Shown here: positions 1 to 11,000 of the stretch, piece by piece
Position numbering within the stretch: position 1 is the first letter of the stretch
Layout: every line of letters begins with the position of its first letter
Assembly (NCBI RefSeq): GCF_000003605.2
Contig: NW_003131356.1
Span: 2,653-30,318 of the forward strand
From: Saccoglossus kowalevskii
Lineage: Eukaryota > Hemichordata > Enteropneusta > Harrimaniidae
Direction: 5' to 3'
DNA length: 27,666 nt
Made by a program: the position numbers and the translations under genes
Notes under the pieces: generated by a model
Database searches by the model: none
What the model was told of the DNA's origin: nothing
What the model saw: the letters and a program-made list of their open reading frames with translations, nothing else

Positions 1-52
1 CTGATTACCGCCAGTGACTCCTTCGATACCTTCCAATAACTTGAAAATTTAC

Positions 53-117
53 TTAATTGAATCTTGGAAACGTCTTAGTTCGTACTCGTTGATCTGCACA
101 ACAGTCAAAGTCGCCAT
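53..117 (-). CDS. Possible first coding exon of a divergent gene (partial, runs off window)
   Basis: On the minus strand an ATG at 117-115 in a strong context (CAAAGATGGCG) opens a 21-codon reading frame, M-A-T-L-T-V-V-Q-I-N-E-Y-E-L-R-R-F-Q-D-S-I plus two bases, ending at a GTAAAT donor-like site (52-47). An in-frame TAA lies just upstream (126-124), so the start is well defined. Without splicing the frame stops one codon later, so it only makes sense as a spliced exon in phase 2. CpG-rich sequence and an NRF-1-like motif lie 30-40 bases upstream, as in housekeeping-type promoters. I do not recognise the protein. A chance ATG plus donor remains possible, since only 65 bases of evidence are in the window. 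Confidence 0.4.
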
Positions 118-144
118 CTTTGTTTATATGAGACCCATATATCT

Positions 145-156
145 CGCACATGCGCA
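145..156. promoter_or_regulatory. NRF-1-like promoter motif
   Basis: CGCACATGCGCA differs from the palindromic NRF-1 consensus (YGCGCAYGCGCR) at one core position. It sits about 30 bases upstream of the proposed minus-strand start at 117, in a locally CpG-rich patch (145-175) within otherwise AT-rich DNA. This suggests the promoter of the left-hand gene; it is motif evidence only. Confidence 0.35.
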
Positions 157-275
157 GCGCGACGACTAACGCGCTTTAATACTAGTATTTGGGTTTGTGG
201 GCAACATGGGGTTTGATCATTATACTTTCTGGATAGGGAGCTAATACACAAACTGCATGTTTTTTTTAAAGGATG

Positions 276-338
276 TGTTCGATATGGAACCCATAGCGAC
301 GTACACAATGCGTGTAAACGATATTGTTTGTTTACTTA
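276..338 (+). repeat. Dispersed repeat, copy 1 (partner 7945-8013)
   Basis: The segment around GATATGG, CATAGCGACGTA, ACA, CGTGTAAA and ATTGTT recurs in the same order and spacing at 7945-8013, with roughly 80% identity by eye over about 60 bases. It is too short and diverged to assign to a known element family. Confidence 0.45.
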
Positions 339-1937
339 CATGGAAACCTTTAATTTAGTTTCGAGTCAGATTAGTATTTCTAGGATGTTGTTTGGGTCAA
401 TTTTGTTAGGGTTTTCCGTTAACACAAAGGTGTGTGATTTGTTTTTATTCAATATATAAGTTTTGTCATTTTATCTATATAGGGTTGTTGTATGTACTTG
501 AAATTGTGTGTGACGACAGTCCAGCGAATGTTCAACGCAGTTATTTCTAGAGTACGTGGTTATATATATCGTCATGGTTTAATTTCAAATAGATTACATC
601 ATTGGTCAGGAGTAAATAAATGACTTTACCAACACACACATGTTGTAGCGGCGAACGGTGACGTTTTGACCTACGTCATTGTTCGTATTAGCTTAAATCA
701 GAGTGTCCGCGCAATTGGGTATCCTACTGGACAAAAATGTTAAGCGGAACAATCCTCTGACCCTGTAGAATTGTCATGCCAATTAGTGTATTATTCTCGG
801 TCATAAACTAGTTGCGTTTTTTAAATGACCATATGGCCAATACCACGGTCCAGTAGGCACGGTGATGGCCAGCCACTGACACTGGCGCTAATACAAATGT
901 GCTTTCCGAAAAAAGTAATAATATTATTTGAAAACAAATAAAAGTCAAACGAAGAAATTCATACTGAATTCTAAAAAAAAATATCTTTTAAGTGCCGAAA
1001 TTGATTTTTTGCGATTAAAAGCACTCAACGTTTCAATTATTTCAATACAACATAAGTAACAGAACACAACACATTTTCCTCATTTCGACTATTACAGTGA
1101 GTCGGTAAAGGTGCTTGAATCGGGACGTTATTTGAGTCAGATAAGAAAGTAAATTTGATATAATTGTGAAAATAGTCTTTACTTATTTGTGCATGACTTA
1201 TTCATAGCGTGGTACCTACACATTATGGCATCATCGTGTCAGTTAGTAGACGTAGCATAACCACGCCACACTCTGAACCCCTGGAAAATAGATGTACTTA
1301 ATGCCTCGTCATAAACAATGACATTTTTTGAAACCATTTTGCAACAGGTTTGCGTTTATATGAGTCATAAAATCATAACATATCTATGCAATATATAGCT
1401 CGCCATGTGTTGCCCAATGAAATCTCATCCTGACAGGGCCATGAATGAACTTACTATTACATGCAACACTGCTAATGTCCTCTAAGTATACTCAAATCTG
1501 TGTGTTGAAAACCCTAACTCAAATATACAACTCTGTCGAACGTAACATTTTTTTAAAACATTTTGCTTTTTATATATGAAACGGGGCGTATGTGATTAAT
1601 GTTATGATAATTATTAAAAATCAATATGGTGATGGGGATGACACGGCATGACTGAGTGGCTGGGTATAATCTGATTCACTGACTTAGGGGGTCCAGTGGT
1701 AGCCTTTTAACTTCCATGCACCTGCCGCATTCCCAAGGTCCATATCAAATGAGTACACAGGACGAGAGACTGGCACACGCTAACTGCGAGCACATCATGC
1801 GTACATCACGCAACTAAATCAGTTCTGGCACATGCAAACTACTGACATAACGCTCAGACACCAAAACAACATTAAATAGTGGATGAAATTGTTGACATCG
1901 ACCATTGAAAACTTCCGTCCTTGAGAACTGCCACATA

Positions 1938-2058
1938 ATGATGACGATGAGCGGACGAGATAGTGTAGATGACACTAACAAGATTACGAGGTCTGCATCA
2001 CCATCACCCGTCATGACTGAAACTGAACGTACACCAAGTCCGAACAACGACTATAAAA
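1938..2058 (+). CDS. dsf: NR2E receptor exon 1, N-terminal A/B region (inferred)
   Basis: The exon encodes 40 residues plus one base. It starts with ATG at 1938, with A at position -3; further in-frame ATGs follow at 1941 and 1947, and an in-frame TGA lies upstream at 1893-1895. It ends at a perfect GTAAGT donor (2059-2064), leaving phase 1, exactly what the exon 2 acceptor needs; the split codon becomes AGT (Ser41). The peptide is polar and has four proline-directed Ser/Thr sites (S21-P, S23-P, T32-P, S34-P), a composition typical of a disordered receptor A/B domain. Fly Dsf has only a few residues before the same GDRLLD-type junction, so this region is not expected to be conserved. The assignment rests on phase, donor quality and composition rather than homology. 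An alternative first exon elsewhere is possible. Confidence 0.68.
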
Positions 2059-5000
2059 GTAAGTTTTATATGTGATATATTATTTTGCTGAGATGTTATT
2101 TCTAACTTAGTTGAAAAATGCAATTTCAAGTAATGTTTAAGGTTTTCTTAAAAAGTACTATTGAGAGTGTCATTGCACTGCCTATTACAGGCGCAGCTAC
2201 CACCAATGCTTAAACGTTGTCCGGATCAAGTTTTGAAAACAGTGTTATGGAAAATTAGTCACAAAATCTTGGAATAAATTTAAATCGCACATTCGCTGGC
2301 AATCGTACAATACCTAGACGGATATGTGTAATTGAAACATGATTAACTTTCCAGACGTTGTACTGTTCAATGTCGTGTTCAGTAATGGATAGTACCTGTG
2401 ATCGAACCTCTTTATTGGGGTTGCCAGTAAACAAGGACATGTATACACATATCTTTTAAAAATAATTGTGTTATATCTCAAACCTCAAACTAAAGTTGTT
2501 TTTGAACAACATATTTGAACATTTTATACTAAAAACCTTTTTTGATTATTCTAAAATGTTTATTAAGCAATTCGTGTGTTAAAAAATAGATAATTTCTTT
2601 ACTAGCACGTATCGTGCATTGGAATCGGGCAGATTGAAACCATCCAGATAGACCTATAAAAACTCCGTATTTTCATTTGTTGGCTTTATCCCAACAAAAA
2701 AAGGATTGAACAAACATTTTTCAAAGGCTTTTTAGAGTTGGATGAATTGGAGCCGACGTGCCAGACACGCTACACACGAGTTCCGTGTATTGCCTTCCCT
2801 TCTAATTAGTTTGAAAAAATTTCGATAACTGACAGAATTGCAATCTTGTTTAGCTTGTTTTATTTGACTGAATTACTTATTCAATATTGTTATCCATACG
2901 TCTGATTATCGCGTGACGTCCATCTTTACACAGCATCCCGTATTCTGTCATGTACGCGTGTCAGCGACTCGGCTTTGTTCCCTCGTCTTTTAAATCTGCC
3001 TGTGTTTCCATATTGCCAGACACATCATCACAGAATACTATCATTTTCGGCATCTTTTATTATCGCGGCTGTATCAGCCTGCGAAGTTTGACTTTCTGTG
3101 GATACTGTGTGACAAAATGACGCCAATTAGCATAGACTGATGACAGATTATCTTAACAATTTTACGTGCAAGGACATACTTCCTTGATGTTGGTTGATAC
3201 CTCTGTTTTACCAAATGACACTGCGTCGTTCTTTTCCAATGTTGCCAAATCATTTCGTCTTTAATTGTGCACGTTATGGCGAATGTCGATGTGCCGCTGC
3301 ATCCCGATGTATGGAAGACGTGTTTTTTTCAGTTACGAAGCTTTAATAAAGTACTGCACAGCTTGAGAAGACTAACCCACTAACTGTTTGAAAAATAGTT
3401 TTTTTTTATTTAAGAAATATATTTTTGAAATATTGAAGCATTCCACTGCTCGTTGAAGTATATCAAAATTAATCCACGGGCAATCTCAGATAATGATTTT
3501 TTTTTCTAAAGAAGATAAAAATCTTGAATACAATTGGACTATAGAATACTGAGCATATGAACTGTTACAAGTGTGTGACTTACCGTAGTCTATTGACTGC
3601 ACACTGTGTAGCCAAGCTCTAACGTTATTCCATACACACACATAACATATGCTGCCGAATAGTGTTGTCAGTTTGCTAAAATTTACAAAGAGTTCGGTGG
3701 GCGGAACAACACGCAGAGCCAGTACATGAACAATTAAAAAAATGTAGTTACTAATCAGGGTGTTGAGTTGCCACGGGGACATGATAAAAACATTCATAGC
3801 AACGAGGGTTAGTTTTGTTTAAAATAGTAAACTGTGTTCTCGTTTTAAAACAAGCACTGCCGTGACAACGTACGATGCCAGCATACTTTGGATAAGGCCT
3901 CAAAATAAGTTTTGTTTGATTCAATTGATGGCGGCGAACGAATCATTCTGTAGTCAATATCGGTATCCATTCTAGTAGTTCATTAATACAGCAATCGTCG
4001 GTTATTTTGGGTGAAATATTAAATACGGGTACATAATATGTGAATATTATTCATATTGTCGTTTACTGACCAGCTATTCAGAATAAGCCGAGAGTCACGC
4101 AATCCGTGTGAGCCAGTTAGGGACACGCTCCCTTCGAATACACGGACCGATGTCCCGTAAATATCACCTTTACAAAAATACGGATAACTATTGCTAGGAT
4201 AATAACACCATCTATAGCAATCACATGAATTCTTACTAAATTCTAACTACAGCTGTGCTCTAAATTCATCCAAATCTCTTAATTAAAAAATGAAAATCAA
4301 CAGAATTAAAACAAAAACAATAATGCGGCTTTTTAATCCGGCAAACTGAAATCTAACATCGTTGGTAGCAAGTCGGTGTCAAGTGATATCCGCCTAAATA
4401 CTGGGTGTGGAGGATAGGATCGTTTCGCTCTTCTAAATACTGGGGGCCCCAATAGTGTCTGTACAAGGGGATGCCAACTTTCGGTGTCTCGTGTTCGCAA
4501 GTGAATTCACACTTCTGGGATTTACTAAGCACGTGCTTCTCACTGTATTTAAGTGGTCAGTCACATTCATGTGATGATCAATTGTAAATGTGGTGCAGAT
4601 AGAACTCAGACAAATCGAGTACGATGACAGATATTATTAATACCAAAGCCAAACAACACACAACACCAGGCTGATATCCTTTATACAGTGCTATCGTGTT
4701 AAAACTCATATCATCACGCCAGTAATAACAGCCAGCGTGGTAAGACTAATCAAATCTACAAACATTTGAAAAATAAATCTGTCGTTTATATGTAACATTA
4801 TCTGCTATAGTGAGTCTATTATTCCCCCAAAGAGAATTTAACTAATGTTTAAAAATGCATGCATATGTATCATTATTTGTGTGGTGTGATATATTTGGTT
4901 ATTGGAAATGGCTTAGTAAAGTCACAAAGACGATTATTGGGCCACGTGTTTCATCACATACCGTTGAATGATGTTACTTCTATTCTCGCATTTAATCTGT

Positions 5001-8000
5001 TATTAATCATAAAACACAGCACAGTGAAATAAGTCATTGAATGTAGGGTGTCATCAACTATGCAGTTATATGGTTATTATTTACCCGTAGTTTGACTACG
5101 TGACCTCTGACCTCAGTTATTAGGATTTACCTGTAGTTAAGGTACGTTTCACTTCATGATATTGGGTCACATGAATAGTAATAAGTTTATCAGAAAATAT
5201 TATTGATAAATTTTACACATTATACCACGCACCGGCCATTTCAGAGACAGCATGTGTCAGTTGTGTCAAGTGGCTACATATTTTCCCGTCATGGAAATTC
5301 ACGTGCGACTTTGTAATTGGTTTATTCAATTCTGATAATCAAACTAATACATGATTATCACTGCAATTGCGTCAATTACGTTCGCCGGAAAATCAACGAA
5401 ATTTCAGAAGGGCGATTTTTTCGTGTTTACGCGAACGAAATATCTGTTTATCAGACACCACGAATCGCGTGACGTCATAATGAGGGGTACTTACGTTATC
5501 ATAGTATACCACAAACTATCTGATCGGATGGAGATGGAATGGACGGCCATCTTGGGAGATGAACGACAGGCAGACAGAAACGGTGGATCAATGATGGCGT
5601 ATTCCAGAGCTTATCTATACAGAAAATATATTGATCATATACAGCTAAAAAATTCTTTACATTTTTGAATCCTGGTATTATTTCGATGAGACAATAAGTT
5701 TATATACAAACAGTGCATATCATAACGAATAGTAGTATTAAACCACTGATTTAACCCCCAACAGCTTGCCCTCACTAATTTGTGGCTACTTCCATTCTCA
5801 TATAATAATAACAATAATAATATGGCATTGTTGTAACATCCATGTTGTTTTTAATTTCATTTATGAATAGAGAATTAGTGATTTCTTTGTTGAAATCAAT
5901 GCAATATCACGATAATGTTGCCATGGATATATGACCCATTGGTTTGACCTTTGTTCCCGCAATAATTTCACTTGGTTATATTATAAGATCATTTTATCAA
6001 ATCCTTGAGGAAAAAATGGACTGTATTTATGTTTTCCATGGTGATATACTAAATTAAATCATTGGGAGTGATGACCATTCACTTCTGTCGCTGCTTCTGG
6101 TCATTACATCATCCCGGGGGTCCCTGAAAAAATCAAGAAGGCATCCATTTACACGTGACATCACACACACGTCGCACAGTACCGTGTTGTTACATTTTGG
6201 CATGACACAAAAAAACAAACATATTTTTGTTATGTGTGGTGTATGTGAAATTGATTTGGGGCCGGTCACACGAGTATGCCGTGTAGAGGCAGCAAAGCGT
6301 GCGTGAGGGTTACAGCTGGTGTCAGTTTTAGCTTAACATAATCGATTCCCGTCCTCGCAACAAGTCATTCTTGTCACATTTTCAACCGATTTTCATAGCT
6401 TGGTATCCGACCTGGCCGACCTAGTCGTCAAACAGATGAAAAAACAACAATATTAACTGTGTGACGATGTCAAAAAAATCAGACAAAATCTAAGGTATGT
6501 CTGAAATACTGATGAAGGGGTCAGTTTTTTAGTTGTCAGGGAAACCATTGGAAGCATCACCTAGGCGGATGCTAGCATCCGTGATGATGATTTCTAGTTT
6601 TATCTTGATTTTATAGCAATGTGACGCGACACAGATGGCGCTGACAAAACTTATAAGTAATTACCCTAATTTACAGAGCGCGGCGTTAATTAATCATTTT
6701 ATGAATCACAACAAGACACCAAAATGAATAGCATCTCTTAAAAGATGAATTGGAACGCGTTGAAATAACTCAAATAAGACAAATTCTAAAAATATTTATT
6801 TCCTCAATATTTCATTCAACACCATCTCGCACATAGGATGCATATTCGAAACAAATAGCTCTAAGTATAGGTGAACTCAACGTCACGGCGTATTGGTTGC
6901 TGGTTTTACATTGAAACGACAATTATTATAGTAAATAACAAGAGTGTTTAACCAACAAACAACCTTGTTGTTAACGCGAATGGATGTTGGTATAAGTGAT
7001 GTTGCCTCTCAGACACGAACCATTAGAGAGATACAGCAAATGACTTTGAAAATATTCAATTGTATGCGCGGTGACATCTCTGTCAAATTGAAAAGTAAAC
7101 ATAGTTGAACAAAATTGACACTGTCGCTCGCAATGAATTCGCATCAAATAGTTTAATGGAAAGCATTGTGTACAGTGAAAATATTCGAGGAGGTTGCATG
7201 GTTTTTGATTTTCGAATTATAATTCGTGTAATAAACAGCTGACCATGCTGCCATTTGGTATATTTAGGTATCAGTGCGTGTGTACGCATATCTAAAGGGT
7301 ATTGTCGTGACTTGAATTGAGACGGTGATGGGAAGGAATTTTTCAACGTGGTAGACAGCTCACAGCTACAACATTTACTATCTTTATTAAAACATATAAT
7401 AGTTTCACGACGACTGTTATTTTTCAGTTTCCAAAGTATTCTGGCTCATTCACAGCCTAGGGGGTTTCACACATACAGAAGAGAGCTGCCAGCCTAGAAT
7501 TAGGAGTTTTCATTTTGGTATTTACATAAGTATCTGACGCACTGAATGCTGGGAGTTGAATGTAGAAACCATTTTCAATTATTTTATCAATTCAATTTCA
7601 AATTTATGGATTTTCTTCTCAAATATTTCTTGAAAATTTGACAAGTTATTCTTTGCGATTGGCTGTCTTATCAGACACACATTTTCCAGTGGGTGTCCGT
7701 GTCCGAGTTTTTAAATTATGATCCTCAATCGTATGCGTATTTCCGTTATTTCAATCAATCATAACCGCAGCGAAGGTTACTGTTCATTTAATTGAGTCTT
7801 TCAATTAGTGACTTATCACGAATTTGTAGAACTTTTACAATTTCAATTTTAACATTTAAACGCGTCCACCCTTAAAATACAGTTTGGCGACAATGTGTTT
7901 GAATGAACCAGATAGTAAAGGGTGATGGTCGTCACGCCGAGTTCTGTCCGATATGGGAGTCATAGCGACGTAGACAACGCGTGTAAAATACATTGTTGGT

Positions 8001-11000
8001 TAACGTGAAATTCGAACACGCTGCAGGACAACAACGACCACCGGCTTTAAACGTGGCTGCTTTGTGTAAGGTGACAGGGAAAGTGTAAATTCCATGAACC
8101 TATCCCGTTTATATACTACGTAAATAAAGAACGTGTCCTCATAACGTTCCAATTACAAATCTAGATTCGGTAGATGACCTTATTTTGAGGTTATTATTTA
8201 TTAAATCTCATTAGAGAAATCTGTAAAACTGGTACTTGGCTTTATTCGAATCCACTCTCCAATCGTTTGCCTCGTCGGGTTTTGCTTATAGATAATTAAC
8301 TCGTTGAAAGTGCGCCTTTCACGAAAATCCAGGCAATGAAAGACACCCGATGGGATAGTTCTCACCAAAACTTCTACTCTAAACTAAGCTATTTTATTAC
8401 TTTATTCTGTTGCTGTTAAACGTGTTATAATAATTAGTTGCAGGGCGACACCTGTGTTTTATATATTTTGGGGTATTAATTATTTGTAAGCCTACTAACT
8501 AGAAAACTGATATACGCAGGAAGTCACTCATGACTATTTTATGTTGTGTTAGTCACTCTGTTAAATTGCCAAACTAAATAATTTATTTAATAAAGTCCAA
8601 AATACTGCAATGTACATAGAAACGTTTAAGAACATTGAAATCGTAAACTGTGCGACAATGAATTCTTCACGTCTTACCAAATAACACTACTGTTTTAATG
8701 TTTAATATAACAGTAAATCTACAAACTAAGACCATAAACCGTCGACACTGATATTGTAAAATCACATATATCATACTTCAAACGTTAGTCCAAAATCGCA
8801 TTGTGACTTCTGTATAGAAAGACTGAATTTACTCAGATAGGTTTAGCGTGTGAACGCAATGTGGGTTGAAAACATTTTGGTTCGGCCATTTTCTCGTCTA
8901 AAACAATATGTCGTGTGCCAATCAATCGTGGAAATTACTTTAGTCTTAATTAAATGGTTAAACTTCGGTTATTATCAACATGATAATTTTGCTATATGGC
9001 CATATGTTAAATAATTTCAATACATTCAAGTTTGAAGTTGGAAAACGACTTATACTTAGAAATTGATTCTATAGAATTGTGTGACAAGTGTTCAAAACAG
9101 TTTGAAAAACGTGCCATTATTTATAGGTGTATTATTACCGGAATTAACAGAGAAATTCTCTAAAAACAGCCACCTTCCGCGATCGATGCAAAATAAACAC
9201 CGTGATCGTGTTCAGCAAACGTCTCGTGTGGCGGTGATACAGACAATATGCAAGCAGTTTGCAAAGTGAAGTAATCCGTCACAAAATAACAGTTTCAATT
9301 TCTGAGAAATGCTCTTAATTGAAATAGTACGCGCTTTGAACAATGCGTGTTGTGGATATCACCTGCATGTCAGTGTATCAAATTGTCTAATGCCGTCGTA
9401 CACGTACTAACCTACGTAACATGTTTGTTTGACTTCGCGACGTTCTAAAAGTAATACAGTGAAACAGGACACCCCTAAAATCCACACTTAAATATGATAC
9501 GTCGTCTGGCAAATTGAAATCAACGCAAGTACACACTTGTTAATTTCAATTATCGATAAATTTAATAGGAAAAGTGGTCGTATAAAATTACAGTCTATTG
9601 AAAGGGGCGTGCGACAGCTTTACGTACGATGCAGGTGGACTGTGACAGTACGTGTACATTGCACTTAAATTGCTTGTATGTGAATTCGACTTGAAATCAT
9701 AATGCCAATAGAACTGGATTCGATTTTCTTTGTAGTATTTCTTATTTAAGTGATTCAGTTAAATCTTATATGTTTTGTGTACCGCAATTCAGATTTAGAT
9801 AAAATAAAATTCGTTTTTTGTAAGAGTGCCACGTATGTTCTTATTTTAACCATACACATACCAGTCGCGCGGAAACTACGTTTATTTAAAACCGGCAAAG
9901 TACACAGTCTGCTATCCGGTATTTGATTGCAAATATATTGGCTGGGAAAACAAGAATCTCTGCCTATAGAATAACTATAACTTGATAATATTTATAAACA
10001 TATCTTTAACATTTCAGGTGAACGTCTCTTGGACATCCCGTGCAAAGTATGCGGTGATCGGAGTTCTGGTAAACACTACGGTGTGTATGCGTGTGATGGA
10101 TGCAGCGGATTCTTTAAACGAAGCATACACCGTAACAGAGTATATACGTGCAAACAACAAGGTAAAGACGGCGGTAACTGTCCCATCGACAAGACACATC
10201 GCAACCAATGCAGAGCATGCAGACTCAAAAAATGCTTCGACGCCCAGATGAATAAAGACGGTAAGTTTGATTTATTTTTATAAAAAAAAAAACTTCTGGT
10301 TAACAATTGACACGACTTTAGAAAATGATCGGATCTCCGGCGAATTTAGATTAATATTTTCAAAGAAACGCCATAAACTTTGCAAAAAATCGAAACTTGA
10401 CACCGATAGTATACTGTCTTTAGCTTGCCAGTCTACATTGAACCCGGTAATCCAAGGTTAATATTAATACAGTATTTACTGTAAAATACTTTATTTAGCT
10501 GGATTTAATTTTCGCTGAAAGGACTTTTTTGGTGTTTTGTATAGAATTTATTTTCACTGATTTTTGACAAGCTGAATGTAAAATGTAGAAAAAAAATGTA
10601 TATTCGCTGGATTTTATTTTTACTGAATCATTCCTTCAGCGAAAATGGCGAAAATTAATTCCAAGCGAAAATATAGTATTCAACAGTACTTTCATTTTCA
10701 CAGCTCTGGTCATCATGACACAGGCGTCTTACCTGTCAAAGCAATTTTGGAGTTAATTTCTTAAAGTTGTTGCAAAACTCTTCCACCAAAAGTCTACTTT
10801 AAACTTTGCAAACTATCAAAATACAGGTTTTTGTTAAAGTTGGACTGCAGACGACAATTTCGTCAGTCTTTGTTTTGTTTTGCTTTGCTTTCATGAATTA
10901 CATTGCGCTGCGTTAAACGCCCACCGACTATCATACAGAATGTACTTTTTAAATCAAATTTCAGAATATTACGCCTTGTATATGCAATTATCCTTTTATG

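Larger units (their letters stand above)
118..1937. other. Intergenic region between the two divergent gene starts
   Basis: This stretch separates the candidate minus-strand start (117) from the receptor start (1938). It should contain the receptor 5' UTR and promoter, but no convincing TATA box, initiator or CpG island marks the receptor transcription start. Positions 276-338 resemble a segment in intron 1 (7945-8013). No ORF with a recognisable product is present. Confidence 0.5.
2059..10017 (+). other. Intron 1 (7,959 bp)
   Basis: The donor is GTAAGT and the acceptor is ATTTCAG at 10011-10017. The sequence is AT-rich, with no exon I can support inside. It contains a perfect inverted-orientation DR1 (5101-5113), a short ATA/AAT-rich stretch (about 5801-5823), and a 65-bp segment (about 7945-8013) resembling 276-338. 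Short ORFs on either strand (for example 3486-3797 minus and 5351-5668 plus) show no recognisable domain. Large first introns in developmental transcription factors often hold enhancers, but nothing here proves that. Confidence 0.65.

Noticed and set aside
123-128. TATAAA on the minus strand near the candidate left-hand start
   Set aside because: It is only about 6 bases from the ATG, too close to act as the TATA box of that exon.
1620-1735. tRNA-like GACTGAGTGGCTGGG stretch
   Set aside because: No B-box follows and no cloverleaf can be drawn.
2051-2059. CTATAAAAG, a strong TATA-box look-alike
   Set aside because: It lies at the 3' end of exon 1 and overlaps the GTAAGT donor. Coding frame and splice phase explain it better.
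3486-3797. 103-codon minus-strand ORF with a hydrophobic stretch and a GTAAGT inside it (near 3586)
   Set aside because: No recognisable domain, no clear partner exons, and it sits in intron 1 of the opposite-strand gene. Such lengths occur by chance.
5351-5668. 105-codon plus-strand ORF in intron 1
   Set aside because: No domain similarity, no splice or promoter support, and composition like surrounding DNA.
10014-10306. Several open frames overlapping the zinc-finger exon on both strands
   Set aside because: They are shadow frames of exon 2, whose plus-strand frame encodes the receptor DNA-binding domain.
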